In this document: piece after piece, positions 25,822 through 35,052 of the stretch
Numbering within the stretch: the first letter of the stretch is position 1
Layout of the letters: every line of letters starts with the position of its first letter
Assembly: GCA_965544035.1 (NCBI GenBank)
Contig: CBEULR010000005.1
Coordinates: 95,685 to 159,684, forward strand
Source: CBEULR01 sp965544035
GTDB taxonomy: Bacteria > Bacillota > Desulfotomaculia > Desulfotomaculales > Desulforudaceae
DNA: 64,000 bases
Reading direction: 5' to 3'
Program-made: the position numbers and the translations under genes
The notes under the pieces: generated by a model
Database searches by the model: none
Told to the model about the DNA's origin: nothing
Seen by the model: the letters and a program-made list of their open reading frames with translations, nothing else

Positions 25822-26673
25822 TTGTTTGGTGCGCTGATTGACGGAATGGTGGCCCTGATCAACTGGCTTTACGGTGTAACGGTAACGCTGGGCATACCAA
25901 GCTACGCGGTAGCCATCATTCTCCTGACGATATTGATCAAGCTTGTGCTTTATCCGCTGACGCGACTGCAGATGCGTTCAATGCTGCAGATGCAGCTGTT
26001 GCAGCCCGAGCTGCAGGCGATACAGAAGAAATACGCCAAAGACAAAGAGATGCTCCAGAAGAAAATGATGGAGCTTTACAAGGAGCACAAGGTCAACCCC
26101 ATGGCCGGCTGTCTGCTGCTGCTGGCCCAGATGCCGTTCCTGATCGCCCTGTACAGGGCCTTGTGGGACTTCCCTTATGCTGTGACCGAACATGCCGGGT
26201 TTTTCTGGCTGCAGACCCTCAGCATGCGTGACCCGTACTATATTCTCCCGGTTCTGGCAGGGGCCACAACCTATTTCCAGTCCAAGATGACGATGCCCAA
26301 TACCCTGCCGAACGGTGAAACCAACCCGGCCCAGCAGACACAGAAGATGATGCTCATTTTCCTTCCGCTGTTTATCGGCTGGATCAGCAGCACGCTCCCG
26401 GCCGGACTTTCGGTTTACTGGGTGACGTTTAACCTGATGAGCATCATTCAGCAGTACTTCATCAACAAACAGATGCTTCCGATGCGGGAAGCGGCGCTGG
26501 CCCGGGCCGGGAACGCAAACGCTGCGCGCGAAGCTGTCGAAGAGGCGGAAATTATGGAAGAGAGCAAACCGGCGAAGAACGAGCAGAGAGAAGCCGGGGG
26601 CCGGACGCAGCCGAAGTCCGCGAGTCCGCAAAAGAGGAAGAGCGCAAAAGGCGGGCAAAGGAGGAGGAAGTGA
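25822..26673 (+). CDS. yidC: Membrane protein insertase YidC (Oxa1 family)
   Basis: This 283-residue protein is the short Gram-positive YidC/SpoIIIJ form with five predicted membrane segments, including a hydrophobic stretch SYAVAIILLTILIKLVLYP and the cytoplasmic coiled loop with KYAKDKEMLQKKMMELYKEH. The C-terminal tail is long and rich in Lys, Arg and Glu, typical of ribosome-binding tails. No lipobox is visible. The start is a TTG with AGGGGG upstream. Confidence 0.95.
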   Translation: MFGALIDGMVALINWLYGVTVTLGIPSYAVAIILLTILIKLVLYPLTRLQMRSMLQMQLLQPELQAIQKKYAKDKEMLQKKMMELYKEHKVNPMAGCLLLLAQMPFLIALYRALWDFPYAVTEHAGFFWLQTLSMRDPYYILPVLAGATTYFQSKMTMPNTLPNGETNPAQQTQKMMLIFLPLFIGWISSTLPAGLSVYWVTFNLMSIIQQYFINKQMLPMREAALARAGNANAAREAVEEAEIMEESKPAKNEQREAGGRTQPKSASPQKRKSAKGGQRRRK

Positions 26674-26676
26674 AGC

Positions 26677-27297
26677 TTGAAGGTCGTCGAGAAGAACGGT
26701 AAGAGCGTTGAAGAAGCCGTAGAGGCGGCTCTGCAAGAGCTGGGTGTGGATGCGGATCAGGTAAATGTAGAGGTTCTCGAGGAACCCAGTAAAGGGCTTT
26801 TTGGCATTCTGGGCGGTAAACCTGCCGTTGTGCGGGTATCGGTTAAGAAATCACCGGCCGAAGAGGCGGTGGAACTATTGAAAAGTATTGTTCACGCCAT
26901 GGGTGTGGAGGCCGATTATCATTGGGTGGAGGACGACGGTCAGATTCTGGTCAATCTGGAAGGGAAACAGCTCGGGGTTCTGATCGGGAGACGCGGGGAA
27001 ACACTAAACTCCCTGCAGTACCTGGTCAATCTTGGGTTCAATAAGAATCGTGAGGACCGCAAGAAGATCATTCTGGACATTGAAGGTTATCGGCGCAAGC
27101 GTGAGGATACGTTGATGAAGTTGGCGATGAAGCTGGCGGACAAGGCCAAGAGACGGGGGCGGAGTGTCGTCCTGGAGCCGATGAATCCGCAGGAAAGGCG
27201 GATTATCCACACCACGCTGCGCGGGCGCGATGATATTTATACTTTCAGCGAGGGGGAGGAACCGTTCCGCAAGATTGTGATTGCCCCTCGAAAGTAG
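26677..27297 (+). CDS. jag: RNA-binding protein Jag/KhpB
   Basis: This 206-residue protein has the three-part Jag layout: Jag_N domain (residues 1-50, KGLFGILGGKPA), KH domain (about 75-135, GVLIGRRGETLNSLQ) and R3H domain (about 140-200, ending near EPFRKIVIAPRK). It binds RNA and, with KhpA in other Firmicutes, affects cell division. The start is a TTG with GAGGAGG upstream, 3 nt after yidC. Confidence 0.94.
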   Translation: MKVVEKNGKSVEEAVEAALQELGVDADQVNVEVLEEPSKGLFGILGGKPAVVRVSVKKSPAEEAVELLKSIVHAMGVEADYHWVEDDGQILVNLEGKQLGVLIGRRGETLNSLQYLVNLGFNKNREDRKKIILDIEGYRRKREDTLMKLAMKLADKAKRRGRSVVLEPMNPQERRIIHTTLRGRDDIYTFSEGEEPFRKIVIAPRK

Positions 27298-27307
27298 GTC
27301 GGTAGAA

Positions 27308-28693
27308 ATGCTAGGCGATACCATCGCAGCCATTGTCACCCCTCCGGGTGAAGGCGGAGTGGGAATCATCAGAATAAGCGGTCCGGCGGCACTTGAAATC
27401 GCCGGACACTTTTTTCGCCCGAAGTACCGGCAAGACCTGCGAAAGGGCCCGAGTTTCCGGCTGGTGTACGGGCACATCGTCGATCCGAAAAACGGCGAGG
27501 TGGTGGATGAGGTCCTGCTGGCACTGATGCGTGCCCCGCGGAGCTACACGCGGGAGGACGTGGTGGAGATCCACGGTCACGGCGGGATTGTACCCCTGCG
27601 TCAGGTTCTGGAGCTGTGCATCGCCGGCGGCGCCCGGTTGGCCGAGCCGGGGGAGTTTACCAAGCGGGCCTTTCTGAACGGAAGGCTGGATCTGGCCCAG
27701 GCCGAGGCCGTACTTGACGTGATCCGGGCCAAGACCGGAGACGGACTGAGGCTGGCCGTGAGTCAATTGGAAGGTCGGCTGTCGCAGGAGATAACGTCAT
27801 TCAGAGAGGAACTTGTACGGGTGCTGGCCGAGATTGAGGCCGGCATTGACTTTCCTGACGAGGATATCCCGGAGCAGACCATCGACGAGGTCATAGAAAA
27901 GCTGAAAGCACTGGCCCGGGCCTGCGGACGGCTGCTGGAAAAGGCCGAAACCGGGCGCATTTACCGGGACGGGCTGGCCACGGCCATCGTGGGTAAGCCG
28001 AATGTGGGCAAGTCCTCCCTGCTTAACGCGCTCCTGCGCGAGAACCGCGCGATCGTGACCGCCGTGCCGGGGACCACCCGGGATGTGATCGAGGAAATCG
28101 TCAGCATCCGGGGGATTCCGCTGCGTCTGCTGGATACGGCGGGGCTGCGTGAAACCGAGGACGTGGTCGAGCGGATCGGGGTGGCGCGTTCCCGGGAGGC
28201 GGTGGCGCGTGCCGATCTGGTGATTCTGGTGCTGGATGCCTCCACCGGGATCGAAGACGAGGACCGGGCCGTGTTCGAGCTGGTCAAAGGCAAACGGCTG
28301 GTCGCCGTTGTGAATAAAGTCGATCTGGCTCCGGAAGGTCTGGCTGAGGATACGGTGGCAGAGATGACGGGCGCGGAGGCCGTGGTCCGGACGGAGCTCA
28401 CTGCCGGGCGGGGTCTGGAAGAGCTGGAAAACACGATCGCCGAATTGGTTCTTGGCGGACGAGTGATACGGGACAATTCGATTTACATCACGAATGAAAG
28501 GCACAAGGCCTCCCTGCTGCAGGCCCGGCGGCACCTGCTGGAGGCGGTGGAAACGCTGGAACAGCGGCTGCCGCTTGAGATAAGCGCCATCGATGTGCGT
28601 GCGGCCCTCGAGGCCTTCGGAGAAATCACCGGGGCGACGGTAACCGAGGATGTACTGGATCGGATATTTGCGGACTTTTGTATTGGAAAGTGA
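27308..28693 (+). CDS. mnmE: tRNA uridine-5-carboxymethylaminomethyl modification GTPase MnmE
   Basis: MnmE (461 residues) works with MnmG to modify U34 of certain tRNAs. The N-terminal folate-binding domain precedes a GTPase with G1 GKPNVGKSSLLNAL, G2/switch PGTTRDVI, G3 DTAGLRET and G4 NKVD. The C-terminus ends FCIGK, with the conserved cysteine. The ATG at 27308 fits family alignments; the nine codons upstream are not conserved. Confidence 0.97.
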   Translation: MLGDTIAAIVTPPGEGGVGIIRISGPAALEIAGHFFRPKYRQDLRKGPSFRLVYGHIVDPKNGEVVDEVLLALMRAPRSYTREDVVEIHGHGGIVPLRQVLELCIAGGARLAEPGEFTKRAFLNGRLDLAQAEAVLDVIRAKTGDGLRLAVSQLEGRLSQEITSFREELVRVLAEIEAGIDFPDEDIPEQTIDEVIEKLKALARACGRLLEKAETGRIYRDGLATAIVGKPNVGKSSLLNALLRENRAIVTAVPGTTRDVIEEIVSIRGIPLRLLDTAGLRETEDVVERIGVARSREAVARADLVILVLDASTGIEDEDRAVFELVKGKRLVAVVNKVDLAPEGLAEDTVAEMTGAEAVVRTELTAGRGLEELENTIAELVLGGRVIRDNSIYITNERHKASLLQARRHLLEAVETLEQRLPLEISAIDVRAALEAFGEITGATVTEDVLDRIFADFCIGK

Positions 28694-28703
28694 GGTGAAC
28701 GAG

Positions 28704-30644
28704 GTGGAATACAATGCAGGCAGCTATGATGTGATTGTGATTGGTGCCGGACACGCCGGCTGTGAAGCCGCTCTGGCGGCGGCAAGGCTGGGCTGCCGGA
28801 CACTCGTGCTGACCATTAATATTGATTATGTGGCGCTGATGCCCTGTAACCCGGCGGTCGGAGGTCCGGCCAAGGGACACCTTGTGCGAGAGGTTGATGC
28901 TCTGGGCGGGGAGATCGGACGCAACACCGACCGGGCGGCGATCCAGATGAGAATGCTGAATACAAGAAAGGGCCCGGCCGTTCGCGCCCTGCGCGCGCAG
29001 ACTGATAAGCTGGTCTACCAGCAGTCGATGCGCCGTGTGTTGGAAACCGAACCCCTGCTCGATCTGAAGCAGGCCATGGTGGAGCGGATTTTGGTGCAAG
29101 GCGGACGGGTGGCTGGTGTGGTCACCCAAACCGGTGCTCGTTTCTTTGCGCCGAACGTGATCATCACCACCGGGACCTATCTGAAGAGCCGGATCCTTAT
29201 CGGCGAAGTGAACTATGCGGGGGCACCAAACGGACAGCGCCCTTCGGTGGGTCTGGCGGAGAGCATCCGGGACCTGGGGTTTGAAATGGGGCGGTTCAGA
29301 ACCGATACCCCGGCCAGGGTTGCCCGGCGGTCGATTGATTTCACTAAGATGATTCCCCAAACCGGAGACGACACCCCGTGGAATTTTTCGTTCGTGTCTC
29401 CGCCCGTACGGCGCATCCAAGTGCCGTGCTGGCTGACGTATACCACCCCGGAAACCCACACTGTTATCCGGGAGAACCTGGACCGTTCGGCGCTGTACAG
29501 CGGTGAACTCCAGGGTGCGGGACCCCGGTACTGCCCTTCCATCGAGTCCAAGGTGGTCCGGTTCGCGGACCGGGAAAGGCATCCGGTGTTCATCGAACCG
29601 GAAGGCTGCAATACCGAAGAGATGTATGTCCAGGGTATGTCCACCAGTCTGCCGGAAGATGTGCAGATTGAGATGCTCAGGACCATCCCGGGACTGGAAA
29701 AAGCGGAGATCGTGCGCACCGGTTACGCAATTGAATATGATTACGTGGTGCCGACGCAGTTGGGGCCGACATTGGAAACGCGGGCCCTGCCGGGTCTGTT
29801 CCTGGCCGGGCAGATCAACGGTACCTCGGGATACGAGGAGGCTGCGGCGCAGGGTATCGTGGCCGGGATCAATGCGGCGCTGAAGATAAAGGAAACCGAT
29901 CCTCTGCTGATCGACCGGTCTGAGGGATATATCGGTGTACTGATTGACGATCTGGTAACCAAGGGTACGCAGGAGCCCTACCGGATGTTCACGTCGCGGG
30001 CCGAATACCGCCTGCTGCTCCGTATGGACAATGCCGACCGCCGTCTGACCGAGAAGGCGTACGGCCTGGGCCTGATCGACGAAGAGCGGTACCGCCGTTT
30101 TGAGGAAAAGCGGAAACTGATTACCGGTGAACGGGAGCGTCTCGAGCGTACCCTCCTCCCCGTTACCGAGGAGAGCCGGAGAATCCTGGCCGGACTGGGT
30201 ACAGCCGTACCGGAAAGGCCCACGCACCTGGCCGACCTGCTGCGCCGACCGGAGATCAGCTATCGCGATCTGCTCTCCCTCCCCGGGGAGCACCCCTCCC
30301 TGCCGGAGGAGGTCTGTTCGGAGGTGGAGAGTGAGATTAAGTATGAAGGATACATTAAGAAGCAGATGGTCCAGGTGGCACGGATGAGAAAACTGGAGGC
30401 CAGACGAATACCCGAGGATCTGGATTACTCGCTCATCAGAGGGCTGTCTGCCGAGGGCGCGCAGAAGCTTGAGGCCGTGAGGCCGCTTTCGGTGGGACAG
30501 GCGGCCCGGATCTCGGGTGTTTCGCCGGCCGACATCGCTGTCCTGCTGGTGTACCTGGAGCAGCGGACAAGAAAACAGGGGGAAGACGCCGGTGCCGACC
30601 TTGAGGGAGATAATCACCAGGGAAGCAGGGCCGCTGGGTCTTGA
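28704..30644 (+). CDS. mnmG: tRNA U34 carboxymethylaminomethyl-modifying enzyme MnmG
   Basis: MnmG (GidA, about 646 residues) is the FAD partner of MnmE. The FAD loop VIVIGAGHAGCEAALAAARLG begins near residue 10, and the family motif PCNPAVGGPAKGHLVRE follows. A GTG at 28704 with a GAGGTG ribosome-binding site is the best start. The 3' end overlaps rsmG by 53 nt, giving a short extra C-terminal tail (EDAGADLEGDN) beyond the usual end of the family. Confidence 0.96.
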   Translation: MEYNAGSYDVIVIGAGHAGCEAALAAARLGCRTLVLTINIDYVALMPCNPAVGGPAKGHLVREVDALGGEIGRNTDRAAIQMRMLNTRKGPAVRALRAQTDKLVYQQSMRRVLETEPLLDLKQAMVERILVQGGRVAGVVTQTGARFFAPNVIITTGTYLKSRILIGEVNYAGAPNGQRPSVGLAESIRDLGFEMGRFRTDTPARVARRSIDFTKMIPQTGDDTPWNFSFVSPPVRRIQVPCWLTYTTPETHTVIRENLDRSALYSGELQGAGPRYCPSIESKVVRFADRERHPVFIEPEGCNTEEMYVQGMSTSLPEDVQIEMLRTIPGLEKAEIVRTGYAIEYDYVVPTQLGPTLETRALPGLFLAGQINGTSGYEEAAAQGIVAGINAALKIKETDPLLIDRSEGYIGVLIDDLVTKGTQEPYRMFTSRAEYRLLLRMDNADRRLTEKAYGLGLIDEERYRRFEEKRKLITGERERLERTLLPVTEESRRILAGLGTAVPERPTHLADLLRRPEISYRDLLSLPGEHPSLPEEVCSEVESEIKYEGYIKKQMVQVARMRKLEARRIPEDLDYSLIRGLSAEGAQKLEAVRPLSVGQAARISGVSPADIAVLLVYLEQRTRKQGEDAGADLEGDNHQGSRAAGS

Positions 30645-31311
30645 GCTGGATCCGGAGGTGCTGGACCGGTTTGAGGTGTATTACCATAAACTGGTAGAAG
30701 TAAATAAGCAGTTCAATCTTACCCGGCTGGTCGGCACCGAGGATACAGCAGTCAAGCATTTCCTGGACAGCTTGCTAGGGTTGCATGTTCTGAAGCCGAT
30801 GCGGCAAGCACGCCTGATCGATATCGGCAGCGGTGCCGGTTTTCCGGGGCTCGCCCTGAAGGCGGCGCGGCCCGAGATCACCCTGACTCTGGTGGAATCG
30901 GTGCGAAAGAAGTGCCGGTTCATGGAGGACGTAAGTCGGGCAATGGGACTCACCGGAGTGGAGGTGGTCTGGGGGCGGGCGGAAGATGTGGCCCGTCTCC
31001 CCCGCCACCGCGGCGCTTATGATGTGGCTACGGCCAGAGCCGTCGCCGAGATCAGGGTGCTGGCCGAGTACTGTCTCCCCTTCGTGACGGTCGGGGGGCT
31101 TTTTGTGGCCTATAAGGGTCCGGCGGTCCGGGATGAGTTGGCGGCGGCGGCAAGGGCCCTGGCGCTGCTGGGGGGTGAGGTCGAGGAAGTGCTCAAATTC
31201 AGGCTTCCGCTGGGAGGCGGTGAGCGCTCGTTAGTTTGTATCCGAAAAAAGACCGAGACGCCCGCCACATATCCGCGAAGGGCGGGAACGGCACGGAAAA
31301 AACCGCTCTAA
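30592..31311 (+). CDS. rsmG: 16S rRNA (guanine(527)-N7)-methyltransferase RsmG
   Basis: RsmG (GidB, 239 residues) methylates G527 of 16S rRNA. The SAM motif DIGSGAGFPGLALK lies near residue 77, and the FNLTR motif lies before it. The GTG at 30592 has GGGGGAAG upstream; the frame continues 25 codons further but without family similarity. It overlaps the 3' end of mnmG and ends the modification cluster before a terminator. Confidence 0.96.
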   Translation: MPTLREIITREAGPLGLELDPEVLDRFEVYYHKLVEVNKQFNLTRLVGTEDTAVKHFLDSLLGLHVLKPMRQARLIDIGSGAGFPGLALKAARPEITLTLVESVRKKCRFMEDVSRAMGLTGVEVVWGRAEDVARLPRHRGAYDVATARAVAEIRVLAEYCLPFVTVGGLFVAYKGPAVRDELAAAARALALLGGEVEEVLKFRLPLGGGERSLVCIRKKTETPATYPRRAGTARKKPL

Positions 31312-31335
31312 AAACTGCTTAATAGACGTGTGAAC

Positions 31336-31371
31336 ATCCTTCCAGACATTGTCGACGGAAGGATTTTTTTT
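31336..31371 (+). terminator. Intrinsic terminator after rsmG
   Basis: ATCCTTCC pairs with GGAAGGAT and is followed by an eight-T run. It separates the tRNA-modification cluster from parAB. Confidence 0.9.
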
Positions 31372-31387
31372 GTTTGCGTGGAAAATA

Positions 31388-31497
31388 CCATCAGTAGTCA
31401 GAAGACAGAAGACAGAATTCAGTAGTCAGGACGGCGGCTATCTCCTTACATATTCTGATCCCTGAAGCCTGAGTTCTGTGTTCTGAATCCTTGATAT
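31388..31497. repeat. Degenerate 7-bp-period spacer, two opposed arms
   Basis: The left half consists of heptamers such as GTCAGAA, GACAGAA, GACAGAA, GTCAGGA. The right half uses complementary heptamers such as ATTCTGA, GTTCTGT, GTTCTGA. The halves could pair into a long imperfect hairpin. The element ends at the parA start region. Confidence 0.6.
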
Positions 31498-31508
31498 GTG
31501 GGAAGCAG

Positions 31509-32285
31509 GTGATCAGGAAGGTGGCACGGGTAATCGCCATTACCAACCAAAAAGGGGGCGTTGCCAAGACGACGACCGCCGTCAATCTGGGGGCCGCACT
31601 GGCGCTCGACGGGAAGCGGGTGCTGCTGGTGGATATCGACCCGCAGGGCAACGCGAGCAGCGGGCTGGGATTGGACCGGAATGAACTGGAACAGTGCATC
31701 TATGATGTGCTGATCGGTAAGAGCCGGTTGAGCTCGGTGATCCACAGATGTGACTGCGTGGAGCGGATGGATGTGGTCCCGGCTACCCTGCGGCTCGCGG
31801 GAGCTGAGATCGAAATGGTCGGGATTCCCGACCGGGAGCGCATCCTGGAGCGCGCCCTCGCCCCGGTGAAGGATGGATACGATTTTGTGTTCATCGACTG
31901 TCCCCCTTCCCTCGGACTGCTCACCATCAATGCACTGACGGCCGCCGATTCGGTGATCGTACCCATGCAGTGTGAGTACTACGCGCTGGAAGGGCTCGGG
32001 CATCTGATGAACGCAATTGAACTGGTGCGGCGGAATCTGAACCCTGATCTGGCGATTGAGGGCGTATTGCTGACCATGTTTGACGGGAGGACGAACCTTT
32101 CCATTCAGGTTGTGGATGAAGTGAAACGGCATTTTAAGAATCAGGTCTACGGAACACTCATCCCGCGCAACGTGCGCTTGGGTGAGGCCCCGAGCTACGG
32201 CAAACCGGTTGTTGTTTACGATCCCAAGTGCCGCGGTGCCGAAGTGTATCGTGATCTGGCGAAGGAAGTGGCGGCAAATGGCTAA
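31509..32285 (+). CDS. parA: Chromosome partitioning ATPase ParA (Soj)
   Basis: This ParA/Soj protein of about 258 residues drives origin segregation with ParB. The deviant Walker A box reads KGGVAKTTT, with the signature first lysine; the commonest form has Gly instead of Ala. The DIDPQGN motif and the Walker B FIDCPPSLG are present. The start is uncertain: GTG at 31509 (used here) or GTG at 31521, both without ideal spacing. It overlaps parB by 8 nt. Confidence 0.95.
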   Translation: MIRKVARVIAITNQKGGVAKTTTAVNLGAALALDGKRVLLVDIDPQGNASSGLGLDRNELEQCIYDVLIGKSRLSSVIHRCDCVERMDVVPATLRLAGAEIEMVGIPDRERILERALAPVKDGYDFVFIDCPPSLGLLTINALTAADSVIVPMQCEYYALEGLGHLMNAIELVRRNLNPDLAIEGVLLTMFDGRTNLSIQVVDEVKRHFKNQVYGTLIPRNVRLGEAPSYGKPVVVYDPKCRGAEVYRDLAKEVAANG

Positions 32286-33129
32286 GAAGCGGGCGCTGGG
32301 GCGGGGATTGGAGGCGCTGCTCCCCACATCGGTGGAGAAAAAGGAAGAACTGCGGGAAATCCCCGTCAAGGATATAAGCCCAAATCCACGACAGGCACGG
32401 CAGGTCTTTGCGGCCGAGGCACTGGAGGAGCTGGCGGCGTCCATTAGAGAAGTCGGTTTGGTGCAGCCGATCATCGTGCGCCGAAGCGGGCACGGTTTCG
32501 AACTGATCTCGGGCGAGCGCCGGCTGAGGGCGTTTAAGCATCTCGGGAAAAAGATGATCCCGGCACTGGTTCGGGAGATGGATGAAAAGGACGTTGCCGC
32601 GGCGGTGTTGATCGAAAACATCCAGCGTGAGGACCTCAACCCGGTAGAGGAGGCGATGGCCTTTCGCCGGCTGATTGAAGAGTTCGGCGTTACACAGGAA
32701 GATGTGGCGCGGCGTGTCGGCAAGAGCCGCTCGGCGGTCACCAATTCCCTGCGGCTGCTTTCCCTCCCCCTCCAGGTCCAGGAGATGCTGGGTGCGGGGA
32801 TGATCACCGCCGGGCATGCGCGGGCGCTGGCCGGGCTGGAGGATGCGGCCAAACAGGTGGAATTAGCGCAGAAGGCAGTGGCGGCCGGGCTCTCAGTGCG
32901 CGGTCTGGAAGAGGAGGTCCGGCGCATAGCGGAGGACGGCAAAACGGACGAGGAAACGCGGGCGCGGCGAAAAGCCGTGGATGCGCACCTCAGGGCACTG
33001 GCCCGTGACGCCGGGAAGCACCTGCGGGCGCCGGTGCGGATCAAGGGAACCCGGGAAAAGGGGCGGATCGAGATCGGGTACGGCAGTGCCGAGGAATTTG
33101 AACGATTGATACGGTATCTGCTCCGGTAG
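32278..33129 (+). CDS. parB: Chromosome partitioning protein ParB (Spo0J)
   Basis: ParB (283 residues) binds parS and spreads as a CTP-dependent clamp. The N-terminal region has the CTPase/arginine patch SGERRLRAFKHLG and IENIQREDLNP, a central helix-turn-helix (TQEDVARRVGKSRSAVTNSLRLL), and a C-terminal dimer domain. The ATG at 32278 lies within the parA stop region. Four parS-like palindromes lie in the 2 kb immediately downstream. Confidence 0.96.
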   Translation: MAKKRALGRGLEALLPTSVEKKEELREIPVKDISPNPRQARQVFAAEALEELAASIREVGLVQPIIVRRSGHGFELISGERRLRAFKHLGKKMIPALVREMDEKDVAAAVLIENIQREDLNPVEEAMAFRRLIEEFGVTQEDVARRVGKSRSAVTNSLRLLSLPLQVQEMLGAGMITAGHARALAGLEDAAKQVELAQKAVAAGLSVRGLEEEVRRIAEDGKTDEETRARRKAVDAHLRALARDAGKHLRAPVRIKGTREKGRIEIGYGSAEEFERLIRYLLR

Positions 33130-33140
33130 ACAAGAGCGTA

Positions 33141-33169
33141 TGTTTCACGTGTTACCCGACGGTGAAACA
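33141..33169. repeat. parS-like palindrome 1
   Basis: A 29-bp element begins TGTTTCACGTGTTACC and ends GGTGAAACA. The first 16 bp match canonical parS (TGTTTCACGTGAAACA) at 13 positions. It lies 12 bp after the parB stop codon. Confidence 0.7.
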
Positions 33170-33213
33170 ACGATGCGGATAAATTGACCGGGGATTGAAC
33201 AGGGCGAATCGGG

Positions 33214-33245
33214 AACAGCGACTGCTGAGGTCGCTGTTTTTATAT
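33214..33245 (+). terminator. Intrinsic terminator after parAB
   Basis: AACAGCGAC pairs with GTCGCTGTT over a 7-nt loop and is followed by TTTATAT. It is the likely end of the parAB transcript. Confidence 0.8.
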
Positions 33246-33727
33246 GCACCCGGTCTCCCCCGCCTCTCCCCTGCCCTTTGTGTCGTGCACCCCGATATCT
33301 GCTTGACTATGGAAACCGTCATTCCCACCCGCCGGTACGCAGAACGGCTACTGCCCATAAGTTGGGCTGTCTAATAAACAAGGGGCGTTGAGCGAAGGTG
33401 CATAAGCGTGTGTTCAGCGGGCGGCCCGGACACCAGGATAAAACGGGAGAAAGGATTGTGATTTTAGGTAAGTCAACCTTTCCGCTTGTTGATTTACAGT
33501 GGTCGGACCATAGAAAAAAGTAAGCTACCGATGTGGTAACCGGTTGCCGCGCACCAGGCATGGTACCCGCGATGGGTTGTGCACTTGTGGCTCTGACCCG
33601 ACTGCGGATCTGAGGATCTTCCTTACTTCACCTTCACAAGAAAATGCTTGGGGCTCCCCAGAACACGTTGGGATGCCGTCGGTGGAAACTTACCACCCCC
33701 CTCCTTCATTTCCCGCCCGGGGGAGCT

Positions 33728-33756
33728 TGTTTCACGTGTTACCTGACGGTGAAACA
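33728..33756. repeat. parS-like palindrome 2
   Basis: It is the same 29-bp element as at 33141 (one loop base different), with the inverted repeat extended outwards by GCT/AGC on the flanks. Confidence 0.7.
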
Positions 33757-34099
33757 AGCGGATCCTCTTTAGGTCACGTGTTGCTGTTGCTCGCCCCTGG
33801 TTGCAGAAATCCAAGCGGGCGATGAACATTGCACGTGACGCCGTACGGGTGTGGGTGTGTTGTGTGCCGGGCGCGGACCAGTAAAGTTGTATTCCAGAGA
33901 AGAAGGAGCACGCTGGTTGGGCGAGAAATGCTATAGAAAGCGTCATAACGTACTGGGGACCATGAGAGGTGCGAAGGGTGACGGGTTGTCCGGGTGTGCA
34001 CCCGCGACTTGTGCGAGATGCTCCGAAATTGGAGCACAAAAGGGTTCTGCTCCCAGTCTGCTTTAGAGACTGAGCTGATAATGGTTTTGTATCGCGTAT

Positions 34100-34410
34100 C
34101 ATCCGGGTGTACCCCGGCCTCCGTTTAGCGATTCGACCAAATCTAAGCTCGGGTTCGGTGTGCGGCAAACCCCTCCCGCCCGACACTCAGTTTAGTACCC
34201 AAGGTATTCGGTGCAGTGTAAGGCTGCGGTCCCTAAATTGAGTGCCGGGTTTAAGGCCGCTCTTTTCCGATCCAGGCGGTCGGCCACGGAGAAAATACTG
34301 CGGAAGCGCCCGTAAACGTCCTCGTCGGGGGCCCGTACATTCCTCTCCTTCGCTAAGAATGGTGCCCGAATCGCACAAGTTGTCCGGAGGTAATGCCATA
34401 CCATTTTGGT
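34100..34410. repeat. Composite intergenic repeat, copy 2
   Basis: Modules appear in order. A CATCCGGGTGTACCCCGG hairpin at 34100 is followed by a conserved stretch of about 50 bp that includes TTTAGCGATTCGACCA and ends GTGTGCGGCAAAC. An imperfect inverted repeat of 17 bp (34179-34195 with 34233-34249, right arm ending TTGAGTGCCGGG) comes next. Last is CGCTAAGAATGGTGCCCGAA at 34351 followed by CGCAC. The first, third and fourth modules match the copy at 7002-7400. Confidence 0.65.
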
Positions 34411-34668
34411 TGCTCTGATAGTGTCACCCGTCAGAGCGACGATGGAGTGTTGAGTGCCGGGAACCGGCTACAGACTCATTAAGTGGCAAGACATAGACCA
34501 GGGAAAACGGAGCTTGGAATTCAAAGGTCGGGGGTCTGAGTATGGGGAAGGCGTAAGGTTTCTTCCGGGACCGGGTGGTTGTGGATGACACGGGGAATGA
34601 GACTCGTCGCGGCTGGTGGTTGTTTGTTGCATCCAAATTCTGTTTCGGATATTCTGAACCGTTGGTAA

Positions 34669-34697
34669 TGTTTCACGTGTTACCTGACGGTGAAACA
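34669..34697. repeat. parS-like palindrome 3
   Basis: It is identical to palindrome 2 over 29 bp. It lies 15 bp upstream of the LAGLIDADG-type ORF and may overlap its promoter or leader. Confidence 0.7.
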
Positions 34698-34711
34698 ACA
34701 GGATGATGGTA

Positions 34712-35029
34712 ATGACTGATTTTGAGAAGGGACTGCTGGTAGGTATTCTGATTGGCGAAGGCCACTTCGGCGGGGATGGAAAACAGCCCCACGTGACGGT
34801 GCGCATGCATTCCCGAAACGAACGGCTGTTCCGGTGGCTTGAAAAGACTGTCCCGGGTTCCAGACTGTACGGCCCGTATTATCACGGCGGGCGGGACTAC
34901 TTTCAGTGGATGGCCCGCGGACCGGCACTGCGGTACCTGGTTTCGGTGCTGGACGAAACAGAGCTGCAACTGCTCAACCCGCCCACGTTCGAACGTTACA
35001 AAAAGATGAAAGATGATTATAACCTGTAA
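34712..35029 (+). CDS. Free-standing single LAGLIDADG-type domain protein
   Basis: This 105-residue protein begins MTDFEKGLLVGILIGEGHFGG, a LAGLIDADG-like helix with an acidic residue at the catalytic position, followed by VTVRMHSRNERLFRWL and YFQWMARG, typical of one LAGLIDADG homing-endonuclease domain. One domain would need to dimerise. No intron or intein surrounds it, so it may be a domesticated DNA-binding protein (as WhiA is) rather than an active homing enzyme. Starts at 34703 or 34706 are also open. It is flanked on both sides by parS-like palindromes in an otherwise gene-free stretch. Confidence 0.7.
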   Translation: MTDFEKGLLVGILIGEGHFGGDGKQPHVTVRMHSRNERLFRWLEKTVPGSRLYGPYYHGGRDYFQWMARGPALRYLVSVLDETELQLLNPPTFERYKKMKDDYNL

Positions 35030-35052
35030 CGGCCTCTGTGCACGGGCCGGAA

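Larger units (their letters stand above)
33246..34668. other. Gene-poor centromere-proximal region
   Basis: I see no supported protein gene in these 1.4 kb. Several short frames lack ribosome-binding sites and look like random high-GC frames. The region contains the second parS-like palindrome, the composite repeat copy at 34100-34400, and small hairpins such as TGCTCC/GGAGCA near 34018 and GCTCTGA/TCAGAGC near 34410. TTGAGTGCCGGG recurs at about 34450, outside the paired copy. Confidence 0.6.

Noticed and set aside
28626..30617. A 663-codon frame antisense to mnmG
   Set aside because: mnmG is unambiguous; the antisense product lacks domains and a ribosome-binding site.
33353..34404. Several 60-90-codon frames in the gene-poor region after parB
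   Set aside because: Their proteins are Arg/Pro/Ser-rich without motif, they overlap one another on both strands, and they cross repeat modules.
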